Origin: Actinotalea lenta
GTDB taxonomy: Bacteria; Actinomycetota; Actinomycetes; Actinomycetales; Cellulomonadaceae
Assembly (NCBI RefSeq): GCF_030586465.1
Contig: NZ_JAUQYP010000002.1
Coordinates: 128,279 to 192,278, forward strand
DNA: 64,000 nucleotides
Direction: 5' to 3'
Numbering within the stretch: position 1 is the first letter of the stretch; each line of letters opens with the position of its first letter. Made by a program: the position numbers and the translations under genes. The notes beneath the pieces are model-generated. The model was given only the letters and a program-made list of their open reading frames with translations, did not search any database and was not told the DNA's origin. This document shows positions 1-7,949 of the stretch, piece by piece.

Positions 1-376
1 TCAGCCACGTGCGGCCCTTGACGCGGCCGATGCCGATCGCGAAGGCGTTCAGCACGGAGACGACCACGCCGAGGATCGCCACCATCGCGGAGATGAAGAA
101 CGAGTTCCACAGCGCGCGGGGGAAGTCCTTCTCGACCCAGAAGTTCACGATGCCATCGGTGTAGAACGACCGGGGGAAGTCCAGAGGACCGGAGGTCGAG
201 TAGTCCGCGGGTGACTTGAACGCGTTCAGCAGGAGCATGAGCAGCGGGAAGGCGATGATCACGGCCAGCACGACCGCGAGGATCACGAGCACCCACTCAC
301 CGGTGGAGCGCCTGCGACGACGCTGCTGGACGGGGGCGGCCTGGGTCGTGGTCGGCGTCAGGGTGGTGGTCGCCAT
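1..376 (-). CDS. Sugar ABC transporter permease, MalG type (partial)
   Basis: This is the N-terminal part of a carbohydrate ABC importer inner-membrane subunit; the gene runs off the window at base 1. About 125 residues are visible. They comprise a basic cytoplasmic N-terminus rich in Thr, Gln and Arg, one clear membrane segment (WVLVILAVVLAVIIAFPLLM), the MalG-type NAFKSPADY stretch, and the start of a second membrane segment. The ATG lies 1 nt after the stop of the upstream permease, so the two are co-translated. It should pair with that MalF-type permease and the binding protein to import a sugar. The EAA loop that contacts the ATPase lies outside the window, and no ATPase gene is visible, so a shared MsiK-type ATPase is likely (inference). 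The family is certain; the substrate is unknown. Confidence 0.9.
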   Translation of the reverse strand, partial: MATTTLTPTTTQAAPVQQRRRRRSTGEWVLVILAVVLAVIIAFPLLMLLLNAFKSPADYSTSGPLDFPRSFYTDGIVNFWVEKDFPRALWNSFFISAMVAILGVVVSVLNAFAIGIGRVKGRTWL

Positions 377-377
377 C

Positions 378-1346
378 TCAGGCCTCCCTCTGCTCGGCAC
401 GGCGCTGAGCGCGCAGGAACAGCAGGGCCACGACCGACACGACGATGGTGACCGAGGTGGCGATGGTCGCCGCGTAGCCCTTGTTCGTCGCGTTGCCGAA
501 GAACTCGATGTAGGCGTAGTAGGACGGCACGTAGGTCGCCTTGTTCGGGCCGCCCTGGGTCATGATGAACACCGGCGCGAACACCTTCAGGGCCGCGATC
601 GTCGTGGTGAGGGTGACGACGAAGACCTCGGGCCTGATCATCGGTCGGGTGATCGCCCCGAAGCGCCGGAACCACCCGGCGCCGTCCAGCTCCGCGGCCT
701 CGTAGAGCTCGGGATCCACGCGCTGCAGGGCGGCCATGAAGATCACCACGGGGTAGCCGATCTGGATCCAGACCATCAGCAGCATGACCGAGAACAGCGC
801 GGTCGCCCCGGTCCCGCCCACCCAGTTCACCGCGACGGCGTGCCCCGTGAGCGTGGAGAGGAACTGGTTGAGCACGCCGCTGGAGTCCGGGTAGAGCACC
901 CACCCGAACAGCACGCCGGCCACCGCGATCGGGATCACCTGCGGCAGGTAGAACGTCGCACGCAGGAAGCTCGCCAGCCGTCCCGAGAACCGGCGCCCGA
1001 TCACGTCGAAGAGCACCGCCGCGAGCACCAGGCCGACGAGCGTCGGGATGATCACCATCGCGACGATCATGTAGATGATGTTGCGGAACGACATCCAGAA
1101 GGCGGCGTCGTGCGCGAGCGCCACCCAGTTGTCCAGCCCGACGAACGTCGGGGTCGTGAAGCCGCCGCGCCAGGACGCGAAGCTGAGCCCGACGTTGTAG
1201 ACGATCGGGTACACCACGACGAGGAGGGTGAGCAGGATGCCCGGGATGAAGTACAGCCAGTAGCCGAGGGAGCTCTTGCCCGGTTCGGGCATCCGGGGCA
1301 GGTCCTCGGGGGACCTGGTGCGGGGCGCGCGGGTTCTGGCGCTCAT
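378..1346 (-). CDS. Sugar ABC transporter permease, MalF/UgpA type
   Basis: A 322-residue inner-membrane subunit of a CUT1 carbohydrate importer. After a basic N-terminus of about 28 residues there are six hydrophobic segments (first LYFIPGILLTLLVVVYPIVY). The cytoplasmic loop that docks the ATPase is recognisable near residues 215-235 as EAAELDGAGWFRRFGAIT, the EAA motif of this family. It lies between the binding-protein gene (57 nt upstream) and the MalG-type permease (1 nt downstream), so the three form one operon read leftwards. Expression is probably set by the LacI protein and operators upstream. Length and topology are normal. The transported sugar cannot be read from the sequence. 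Confidence 0.94.
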   Translation of the reverse strand: MSARTRAPRTRSPEDLPRMPEPGKSSLGYWLYFIPGILLTLLVVVYPIVYNVGLSFASWRGGFTTPTFVGLDNWVALAHDAAFWMSFRNIIYMIVAMVIIPTLVGLVLAAVLFDVIGRRFSGRLASFLRATFYLPQVIPIAVAGVLFGWVLYPDSSGVLNQFLSTLTGHAVAVNWVGGTGATALFSVMLLMVWIQIGYPVVIFMAALQRVDPELYEAAELDGAGWFRRFGAITRPMIRPEVFVVTLTTTIAALKVFAPVFIMTQGGPNKATYVPSYYAYIEFFGNATNKGYAATIATSVTIVVSVVALLFLRAQRRAEQREA

Positions 1347-1402
1347 GGGGGTCTCCGTCCGTCCGGCGCCCGGACCCCGCTGGGTCCGGGCGCCGGCGCG
1401 TG

Positions 1403-2731
1403 TCAGCGGTACTGCGCGGTGCCGGTGTCGTAGTCGGACTGGAGCTGCTGCTCCGTCTGCTTGACGGTGAGCGAGCCGTTGATCAGCCCCTGCAGGCCGG
1501 CGTTGAGGTCGTCGTAGAACGTCGACGTCGGCCAGTCGGGGTAGAACGCCAGACCGTCACGGTCCAGCACCTTGTTGAACAGCGAGATGAGGTCCTGCGC
1601 CTTGGGGTCGGTGATGTCACCGGGGTTGGCCGCCACGGGGAGGCCACCGGCGTTGCCGAGGATCGCCTGGATCTCCGGGCGCATCGTGATGTCGATGAAG
1701 TACGCCGCCATGGCGGAGTGCTGGGAGTCGGTCACGGTGGGGATGACCCACAGGTTCCCGGAGCTGCCCGGCACCAGGGTCGAGCCGGGGAAGTCGGTGA
1801 TCCCGAACGTGAAGTCCTTGATGTCCGTGAGGAACCGGCCGTACCACCACGAGCCCGAGAAGAAGAACGGCGACTTGCCGTTGATGAACGCCAGGCCGGC
1901 GTCCTCAGCGGTCATGCCGGTCGACGCCTTGTCGACGTAGCCCTTGGACACCCAGTCCGCGAGCGTCTGCGTGCCCGAGGCGATCGGGTCCTTGGTGAAG
2001 TCCACCGGGTTGTCGTACAGCTGGTAGTCGTTGACGAACTGACGGTCGGCGTTGTTGAGGACCAGCTGGTACCAGAGCTGGCCGGCCGGGTACTCCTGGG
2101 CGGCGGTGCTCAGCGGGGTGACGCCCTTGTCGACGAACGTCTGCATCTCGGACTCGAGCTCGGCCATCGTCGTGGGCGGCTTCAGGCCGTACTGGTCGAG
2201 CATGTCCTTGTTGTAGTAGAGGAACACGAACTCGCCGTAGTTGGGGACGCCGAAGTGGCTCCCGCTGCCCATGATGCCCTTGTCGCTGTACATGGTCGTG
2301 GTCTGCAGCGACGGCGCGAGCTTGTCGCCCCAGCCGTACTGGCTGTAGTAGCTGTCCAGGTTCTGCAGCACGCCCAGCGTCGACAGCGCGCCCGCGGTGC
2401 CGTTGCCCTTGTTGTACTCGGACAGGTCCGGGGCGTCGGAGGACGTGAACAGCTGACTCGCGGTGTTGCTGAGGTCCTCGAAGGCGGTGGTCTGGTAGTC
2501 GACCTTGGCGCCGGTCTCCTGCTCGAAGGTCTTGGCTGCGGCACGCCAGGCCTTGCCCATCGCCGACGTGTCGTTCTCGTAGACGAGGACGGACAGCGTC
2601 TGGCCGGAGAAGTCGTGGCCGGTGGGGGCTGCGGTGCTGCCGCTCTGGCCGGAGCCGCCGCCCGAGCACGCGGCGATCGACAGTGCCCCGACGGCGAGGA
2701 CCGCCGCGAGACCGTGCTTGCGGTACTTCAT
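1403..2731 (-). CDS. Sugar ABC transporter substrate-binding lipoprotein
   Basis: A 442-residue extracellular solute-binding protein (family 1, CUT1 type) that captures a sugar for the two permeases encoded downstream. The signal peptide ends in a lipobox (LSIAACSGGG), so the mature protein should be lipid-anchored at Cys21 or so, followed by a Gly/Ser/Thr linker. The body has the typical two-lobe signatures, such as FEQETGAKVDYQ and the aromatic-rich GSWWYGRFL in the C-terminal half. A longer open frame continues upstream, but this ATG is preferred because a strong GGAGG site precedes it and the signal peptide starts here. LacI-type operators lie 59-87 nt upstream. The ligand is not predictable; the LacI link suggests an oligosaccharide or monosaccharide. 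Confidence 0.94.
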   Translation of the reverse strand: MKYRKHGLAAVLAVGALSIAACSGGGSGQSGSTAAPTGHDFSGQTLSVLVYENDTSAMGKAWRAAAKTFEQETGAKVDYQTTAFEDLSNTASQLFTSSDAPDLSEYNKGNGTAGALSTLGVLQNLDSYYSQYGWGDKLAPSLQTTTMYSDKGIMGSGSHFGVPNYGEFVFLYYNKDMLDQYGLKPPTTMAELESEMQTFVDKGVTPLSTAAQEYPAGQLWYQLVLNNADRQFVNDYQLYDNPVDFTKDPIASGTQTLADWVSKGYVDKASTGMTAEDAGLAFINGKSPFFFSGSWWYGRFLTDIKDFTFGITDFPGSTLVPGSSGNLWVIPTVTDSQHSAMAAYFIDITMRPEIQAILGNAGGLPVAANPGDITDPKAQDLISLFNKVLDRDGLAFYPDWPTSTFYDDLNAGLQGLINGSLTVKQTEQQLQSDYDTGTAQYR

Positions 2732-2789
2732 GGTTCCTACCTCCTCGTAGTCGGCCCGAGGGCCTGTGGTGGTCGTGCTCGTCGGCCCT

Positions 2790-2818
2790 GTCGAAACGCT
2801 TCGTCGAAGCGCTTCGAC
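2790..2818. promoter_or_regulatory. Tandem LacI-type operators upstream of the sugar ABC operon
   Basis: Two 16-bp inverted repeats overlap by 3 bp. The left one (2790-2805) is GTCGAAACGCTTCGTC, an imperfect copy. The right one (2803-2818) is the perfect palindrome GTCGAAGCGCTTCGAC with the CG-centred core typical of LacI-family sites. The perfect site recurs upstream of the lacI gene (3904-3919), so the regulator encoded at 2848-3876 very probably binds both places and represses the importer until its sugar ligand appears. Confidence 0.85.
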
Positions 2819-2847
2819 AATGGGCGCGACGATGTGCCGATGACGCA

Positions 2848-3876
2848 TCACACGACCTCGGTGGGGTGCGGCACGGGCGCGGGAGCGACCGAGCCGCGGG
2901 AGACGTGGGTGGGCGGCACGAGCGTGACGCCCCCCGGGCTTGTGGCACCCTCGATGAGGCCGACGAGCGTGTCGACGGCCACGGGGCAGGTCAGGGCCGG
3001 ATCCAGCGGCAGGGAGTCGAACGGGAGCGGTGGCCGGCTCGGGTCGGCGGTCATGCCGACCGTGACCACGGAGAGGTCGTCGGGCACGCGCAGCCCGCGC
3101 CGGGACAGGCTCTCCGTCAGCGCCACGGCGACGGAGGTGGGCGTGCTCAGCACGATCGCCGTCACCTCGGGGAGCAGGCGAAGCAGGTCGTCGAGGACCG
3201 CGTGCGGCGCATCGAGATCCGGCCGCACCAGGGCATGGGTGAGGCCGAGCTCGTCGGCGCGCTCGGCGAAGGCCTGCTCGATGCGCAGCGGGTAGTTCGC
3301 CTCGCGGGCGATGACGTCCGCGGGTTGCGAGACCAGGCCGACGGTCCGGTGCCCGGCGGCGTGCAGGGTGTCGACCGCTTCGTGCGCTGCGGCGCGGAAG
3401 TCCAGGTCCACGCAGGTCAGGCCTCCGGTGTCGGCCGGCAGCCCGATGAACACCACCGGGCAGCCCAGGCTGCGCGCCAGGTCGGCGCGCTCGTCGTGCG
3501 CGGCCACGTCGAGCACGACGATCCCGTCCGCCAGCGACGTGGCGGCGGACCGGCGCATCCCCTCGAGCGCGTCGTCCTGGACCAGCAGCAGAGTGTCGTA
3601 GTCGTGGTCGCGCGCGGCGGTCGTGACTGCCATCGCGAAGGCCATGTGCGCGCTGTGGTCGGTGTCCGGGTGCAGGGGCGTGGTGACGGCGATGATCTGC
3701 GAGCGCCGGGCGGCCAGCGCTCGGGCCGCCGCCTTGGGCGCGTAGCCGAGGCGAGCGGCCGCGGCGAGCACCCGCACCCTGGTGTCCTCGGTGATGGAGC
3801 GCTTGCCGGACAGGGCGTACGACACGGTCGAGATCGAGACGCCTGCCTCGCGGGCGACATCTGCGATGGTTGCCAT
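2848..3876 (-). CDS. LacI-family transcriptional repressor
   Basis: A 342-residue LacI/GalR regulator. The N-terminal helix-turn-helix (TIADVAREAGVSISTVSYAL, residues 3-22) and hinge (RVLAAAARLGYAPKAAARAL) are followed by a periplasmic-binding-protein-like ligand domain. It is read in the same direction as the ABC operon and lies directly upstream of it. The 16-bp palindrome at 3904-3919 sits 28 bp before its ATG and the same sequence precedes the binding-protein gene, so it probably regulates itself and the importer. The inducer is probably the transported sugar or a derivative. Normal length, no missing elements. Confidence 0.95.
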   Translation of the reverse strand: MATIADVAREAGVSISTVSYALSGKRSITEDTRVRVLAAAARLGYAPKAAARALAARRSQIIAVTTPLHPDTDHSAHMAFAMAVTTAARDHDYDTLLLVQDDALEGMRRSAATSLADGIVVLDVAAHDERADLARSLGCPVVFIGLPADTGGLTCVDLDFRAAAHEAVDTLHAAGHRTVGLVSQPADVIAREANYPLRIEQAFAERADELGLTHALVRPDLDAPHAVLDDLLRLLPEVTAIVLSTPTSVAVALTESLSRRGLRVPDDLSVVTVGMTADPSRPPLPFDSLPLDPALTCPVAVDTLVGLIEGATSPGGVTLVPPTHVSRGSVAPAPVPHPTEVV

Positions 3877-3903
3877 GTCCAGACCTCGTCGTGATGAACC
3901 GAT

Positions 3904-3919
3904 GTCGAAGCGCTTCGAC
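3904..3919. promoter_or_regulatory. LacI-type operator of the lacI gene
   Basis: Perfect 16-bp palindrome GTCGAAGCGCTTCGAC, identical to the site at 2803-2818. Its position just upstream of the repressor's start codon implies autoregulation. Confidence 0.85.
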
Positions 3920-3987
3920 GTTTTCCAGGACGATAGGTGCCGACCCCGGTGGCGCGCAAGACCGCGTTACGGGATCGTGACCCGCGG

Positions 3988-4824
3988 TCAGCCGGCGGGC
4001 AGGACCTGGTCCGTCTCGGCGGGGGAGGAGGTCGGCTCCGACTCGTCGGCGCGGGGGTGGGGAACGGCCAGGCGCAACGACGCCCACGTCACCACCGCGA
4101 CGAGCGCCCACCCGGCAAGGACGTCCAGGACCCAGTGGTTCCCGGTGACCACGACCACCACGGCGGTGATCACGGCATAGCTCCACGCTGCGACCCGCAG
4201 CGCGGTCGAGCTCGTCGCGGCCCAGGTGGCGAGCGCCACCCACAGCGCCCAGCCGCAGTGCATCGAGGGGAAGGCCGCCAGGTCGTTGGTCAGCGACGCC
4301 ATCGCGGGCGGGACCGAGGCGTGACCGCCCCACCAGCCGTAGTCCGACGTCGTGGCGAGCACGTCGACGAACGGTGGCCCGACGAGCCGTGGCGGAGCAG
4401 TGGGCATCAGCAGGAAGCCGACCAGCGCCGCGCACGTCGCGACCAGCAGCCCCCGGCGGACCGGGGCGTACAGGTGGGGCCTGTGCCGGTAGATCGCCAC
4501 CAGCACCAGGGGCGTGACGATGTAGTGCGCGGCGGAGTACCACACGCTCGCCGCGACGGCGGCGAGCTCCGAGTGCAGCAGGAGGTGGATCGCACCGGCC
4601 TCGACGTCCAGGCCGAGGCGTCGTTCGATCCCCAGCAGGTTCCCCGCCGCGTGTTGCGCCGGGGACAGGTCGGAGTCCGCGAACGAGCGCACGACGGTGT
4701 AGGCGACGTAGACGCCCACCAGCAGGCACAGCTCGCGCAGACCGCGGCGGGGCTGTCGCGCCGGCCCGCGACCGGCCTCCGGGAGCGCTGCCTGGAGATC
4801 GGTCTGTCCTGGAGCGGAGCTCAT
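3988..4824 (-). CDS. PAP2-superfamily membrane protein (Aur1/Ipt1-like)
   Basis: A 278-residue polytopic membrane protein with about six hydrophobic segments. It carries PAP2-type active-site motifs: FPSMHCGWALW (motif C2, with the proton-donor His) and TGNHWVLDVLAGW (motif C3, with the nucleophile His and an Asp). The classical first motif KxxxxxxRP is not evident, as in the PAP2_3 subgroup that includes inositol-phosphoceramide synthases and actinobacterial inositol phospholipid enzymes. It may dephosphorylate a lipid or transfer a phospho-inositol head group at the outer face of the membrane; which of these cannot be decided. Divergent from the secreted repeat protein at 5123, with about 300 nt between them. 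The C-terminus is a charged tail. Confidence 0.85.
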   Translation of the reverse strand: MSSAPGQTDLQAALPEAGRGPARQPRRGLRELCLLVGVYVAYTVVRSFADSDLSPAQHAAGNLLGIERRLGLDVEAGAIHLLLHSELAAVAASVWYSAAHYIVTPLVLVAIYRHRPHLYAPVRRGLLVATCAALVGFLLMPTAPPRLVGPPFVDVLATTSDYGWWGGHASVPPAMASLTNDLAAFPSMHCGWALWVALATWAATSSTALRVAAWSYAVITAVVVVVTGNHWVLDVLAGWALVAVVTWASLRLAVPHPRADESEPTSSPAETDQVLPAG

Positions 4825-5122
4825 GCGCGATTCGTCCTCGTCGTTCCCAGCCGCCGACGATCACCCCCTCGTGTCGGGCGCCGTTCCATGGCGGAGCCGG
4901 CTGCAGCGCCGACGGTCGACCACTTGGTGTACCAGGTCAGGGTCGGCTGCGCACGCAAACGCCCCCCACGGCTCAAGATCGGGACCAACGTCCTCGCCGG
5001 CCGCCACGCCCACTCGCCTCGAACCGGCGGTCCGGGCCTTCCCGGGCACGGCCCGGAGGCGTAACGTCGCAGGAGATCGGCCGGGCCGAGGACCGGCACC
5101 TCCGGTGGACATCGGGGCGGAC

Positions 5123-6892
5123 ATGCGTCGAACCCTCAGGGCGGTTGGCGTGTCGCTGGCGACTGCCATGGTGCTGGCGAGTCCGATGGCAGCCGCCGCG
5201 CAGGAAGCGCCCAGCCCCGACGCGAGCCCCAGCGCTGCGCCGACAGGCGACGAGCAGACGGTCGAGACTCCGGGGCCGGACGCGGTCGACGAAGAGCTCG
5301 GGGATGCCGGCGGGTCCGAAACTTCCGACGGCACCGAACCCGCCGATGTGCCCGAGGCCGCTGAGGAGGGCGTCGAGTCCCCCGACGGTGCCGAGGAGGC
5401 TGACCCGACCGCGGAGGCTGACCCGACCGCCGGGGCTGAGCCGGTCGCGGAGGCTGGGCCGACCGCGGAGGGTGAGCCGGTCGCGGAGCCGGAGCCGACA
5501 ACGGACGCCACGGGCGAGGTGGCCGAGCCTTCCCCGGGGTCTGAGGAGGCGGGGACGGATCAGGCTCCGGCGGACGAGCCCGGGGCTGGCGCCGAGCCGG
5601 CGGATGAGCCGACTGCACCGGAGCCTGGCGCCGAGCCGGCGGGCGAGCCGAGTGCACCGGAGCCTGGCGCCGAGCCGGCGGGCGAGCCGAGTGCACCGGA
5701 GCCTGGCGCCGAGCCGGCGGGCGAGCCCGGGGCGCCGGGGCACTCGCCGGGGGATGCCGGGGTGCCGGTGGACGAGCCGACGACGGAGCTCCCGGGGCCG
5801 CCCGCCAGCGATCCGGTGCCCGATCCCGCGGTTCCGGTGCCCGATCCTGCGGTTCCGGTGCCCGATCCGGGTTCTCCGCGGCGCGTACCGCCGTCCACGC
5901 CCGCACCTGCTTCGACACGGGTCGCCCCCAATGCGCCGGCGGTGCTCAGCACGATCCCGCACGGGCCCTCGCCGCTCGCGGTCGGGGCCGCCGCGCTGGG
6001 CTTCTTCCCCTCCTACCAGCCCCAGCTGTTCTGTGACCCGACCCCGAAGCCCGGGACGGCCTACCTGGCGCACCTCGCGCTCAGCTACTTCGGCCAGGGA
6101 CACCTGGCGGGGATCAGCAGGGCGTGCACGGTGGGCGGCCGGAGCGAGCACAAGGAGGGTCGGGCGTTCGACTGGGCCGTGAGCGTCGACGTGCCGGCCC
6201 AGAAGGCGGCCGGGGACGCGTTCGTGCAGTGGCTGACCGCCGTCGGACCGGACGGGAAGGTCGGGTACAACGCCCGGCAGCTCGGCGTGATGTACATCAT
6301 CTGGAACCGACACATCTGGCTCAACACCAGCGCGGACGCGGCGTGGCGGGACTACCACGGGCCGAGCCCGCACACGGATCACGTGCACGTCTCGTTGACC
6401 TGGGCCGGCGCGTACGAGCGGACGCCGTGGTACGGGAGCGACCCGGGTGCCTCCCGGGACCTGCCCGGCTACCTCGCGCGGGTCTGGGCGGGACTCGTCG
6501 CCGGCCGGCTGGACGAGACCAGGCTGGACGAGGGGTGGCCGGACGAGACGTGGCTCGGCGGGCCCGGGCGGAACGGGGCGTGGCTCGTCAGTGCCGGCTG
6601 GGACGGCTCGTGGCTCGCCCGGGCCGGGCAGGACGCGGCCTGGCTGGGCGGCGCTGGCTGGGACGGGCCCTGGCTCGGCGGAGCGGGCGGGGATGGGGCC
6701 TGGCTCAGCGCCTGGCTTGGCAGCCTGGTCGGCCCCGAGGGGTCGCCCCCGGTCGCCACCGAGACCGTGCTGGTCCACCGGGCCGCCGTCGCCGCGCGGG
6801 TGTACCGAGACCTCCGGGACCGGCTGGCCCAAGTCGCGCAGATGGAGTCCGCACCCCTCGACACTGGGGCAGGAGCTCCGAGCCTCCTCTGA
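5123..6892 (+). CDS. Secreted low-complexity protein with ARB_07466/M15-like zinc-peptidase domain
   Basis: A 589-residue exported protein in three parts. A signal peptide (residues 1-27, ending MAAAAQ) leads into about 250 residues of acidic Pro/Glu/Ala-rich sequence with tandem repeats. A globular domain follows at about 290-450. It contains SEHKEGRAFDWAV and HTDHVHVSL, matching the SxHxxGxAxD and HxDHxH zinc-ligand pattern of D-Ala-D-Ala carboxypeptidase-like folds (ARB_07466-like family). The third part, about 462-535, is a run of Trp-Leu-Gly repeats such as AGWDGPWLGG, then a short helical tail. The open frame extends upstream, but the ATG at 5123 begins the signal peptide. The probable site of action is the cell wall. 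Whether the domain is catalytic is unknown; the residues needed to bind zinc appear present. Confidence 0.82.
   Translation: MRRTLRAVGVSLATAMVLASPMAAAAQEAPSPDASPSAAPTGDEQTVETPGPDAVDEELGDAGGSETSDGTEPADVPEAAEEGVESPDGAEEADPTAEADPTAGAEPVAEAGPTAEGEPVAEPEPTTDATGEVAEPSPGSEEAGTDQAPADEPGAGAEPADEPTAPEPGAEPAGEPSAPEPGAEPAGEPSAPEPGAEPAGEPGAPGHSPGDAGVPVDEPTTELPGPPASDPVPDPAVPVPDPAVPVPDPGSPRRVPPSTPAPASTRVAPNAPAVLSTIPHGPSPLAVGAAALGFFPSYQPQLFCDPTPKPGTAYLAHLALSYFGQGHLAGISRACTVGGRSEHKEGRAFDWAVSVDVPAQKAAGDAFVQWLTAVGPDGKVGYNARQLGVMYIIWNRHIWLNTSADAAWRDYHGPSPHTDHVHVSLTWAGAYERTPWYGSDPGASRDLPGYLARVWAGLVAGRLDETRLDEGWPDETWLGGPGRNGAWLVSAGWDGSWLARAGQDAAWLGGAGWDGPWLGGAGGDGAWLSAWLGSLVGPEGSPPVATETVLVHRAAVAARVYRDLRDRLAQVAQMESAPLDTGAGAPSLL
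5576..5737 (+). repeat. Tandem 39-bp coding repeats (EPGAEPAGEPSAP)
   Basis: Four units in a row. The first (5576-5620) is a 45-nt variant; units 2-4 (5621-5659, 5660-5698, 5699-5737) are 39 nt each, with 2 and 3 identical. Each encodes 13 residues of the acidic linker. Near identity at DNA level suggests recent slippage or unequal crossover, so copy number probably varies between strains. Confidence 0.95.
5813..5875 (+). repeat. Tandem 21-bp coding repeats (PVPDPAV)
   Basis: Three 21-nt units encoding Pro-Val-Pro-Asp-Pro-Ala-Val or a close variant at the end of the acidic linker, just before the globular domain of the secreted protein. Confidence 0.9.
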
Positions 6893-6924
6893 CAGCGCCC
6901 CCGCCGGCCGAAAGGCGCACCCGC

Positions 6925-6960
6925 AGGCGAGAGGCGCACCCCGGGGTACACCTCTCGCCT
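6925..6960. terminator. Hairpin between convergent genes
   Basis: AGGCGAGAGG (6925-6934) pairs perfectly with CCTCTCGCCT (6951-6960), and the inner bases extend the stem with two mismatches. It lies between the stops of the secreted protein and the aldo/keto reductase, so it could end transcription from both sides. No U-tract, as usual in high-GC actinobacteria. Confidence 0.7.
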
Positions 6961-6993
6961 GGATGTGCACCCCTCACGCGGGTGCGGGTGTCG

Positions 6994-7926
6994 CTACGGC
7001 ACGGCGTAACCGGCGGTGCGGAACAGCTCGTACCACTCGGCCCTGGTCAGCGGCACGTCGGACCCGGCGGCCGCGTCCGCGACCCGCTGCGGCGTCGTGG
7101 TGCCGAGCACGACCTGCATCTGCGCCGGGTGGCGGGTGATCCAGGCGATGGCGACGGCCAGCCGGGTGACGTCGTACTTCGCCGCGAGACGGTCGAGGAC
7201 GGTGTTCAGCTCGGGGAACTGCGGCGAGTCGAGGAACGTGCCGGTGAAGAACCCGGCCTGGATGGGCGACCACGCCTGCAGCGTGATGTCGTGCAGCCGG
7301 CAGTAGTCGAGCGTGCCGGTGTCCCGGGCGACCGACTGGTCCAGGTCGGCCATGTTCGCGGCGACGCCCTGCGCCACCAGAGGGGCGTGCGTGATCGACA
7401 GCTGGACCTGGTTCGCCACGATCGGTTGGCGCACGTACCGGCGCAGCAGCTCGATCTGGCCCGGCGTGTGGTTGGACACCCCGAAGGCCCGGACCTTTCC
7501 GGCGCTGTGCAGCGCGTCGAAGGCCTCGGCGACCTCCTCGGGCTCGACCAGGGCGTCCGGGCGGTGCAGCAGCAGGATGTCCAGGTAGTCCGTGCCGAGG
7601 GCGGCCAGCGTGCCGTCGACCGCCTCGGTGAGATGGTCCGCGGAGAAGTCGAAGTACGGCCCCTCGCGCACGATGCCCGCCTTGGACTGCAGGGTCACCT
7701 TCTCGCGCTGCGAGGGGGTGAGCTGCATCGCCTCACCGAACCGGCTCTCGCAGCCGTGCAGGGACGAGCCGTACACGTCGGCGTGGTCGAAGAAGTCGAT
7801 CCCGTGGTCCAGGGCGGTGCCGACCAGGGTGCGTACCTCCTGGTCGGACATCTCCTGGATCCGCATGAGGCCGAGGACGACGTTGGGGACGGTCGTCCCC
7901 GTGGTGGACAGCGGTACGCGGCGCAC
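6994..7926 (-). CDS. Aldo/keto reductase
   Basis: A 310-residue NADPH-dependent aldo/keto reductase (YdhF/Tas-like group) that reduces carbonyls to alcohols; the substrate is unknown. The family tetrad is visible: Asp and Tyr in FFDHADVYG (residues about 48-56), Lys in LQSKAGI, and His in ILLLHRPD. The open frame runs on upstream, but a GTG at 7926 is chosen because GAAGGAG stands 6 nt before it and the beta-barrel starts at once. It lies 23 nt downstream of a second aldo/keto reductase and both point away from a LysR gene, suggesting joint control of a redox or detoxification operon. Confidence 0.9.
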   Translation of the reverse strand: MRRVPLSTTGTTVPNVVLGLMRIQEMSDQEVRTLVGTALDHGIDFFDHADVYGSSLHGCESRFGEAMQLTPSQREKVTLQSKAGIVREGPYFDFSADHLTEAVDGTLAALGTDYLDILLLHRPDALVEPEEVAEAFDALHSAGKVRAFGVSNHTPGQIELLRRYVRQPIVANQVQLSITHAPLVAQGVAANMADLDQSVARDTGTLDYCRLHDITLQAWSPIQAGFFTGTFLDSPQFPELNTVLDRLAAKYDVTRLAVAIAWITRHPAQMQVVLGTTTPQRVADAAAGSDVPLTRAEWYELFRTAGYAVP

Positions 7927-7949
7927 GGTGCGCTCCTTCGTGGTCGGGT

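Noticed and set aside
1403-4864. A 1153-codon open frame spanning the binding protein, the intergenic region and lacI
   Set aside because: Only the last 442 codons have a lipoprotein signal, a ribosome-binding site and family signatures; the upstream part is the Arg/Ala/Pro-rich shadow of lacI and PAP2 in another frame.
5136-5918. Antisense frame rich in Pro/Arg/Ala repeats opposite the secreted protein
   Set aside because: It mirrors the DNA repeats of the acidic linker; no start signal or recognisable domain.
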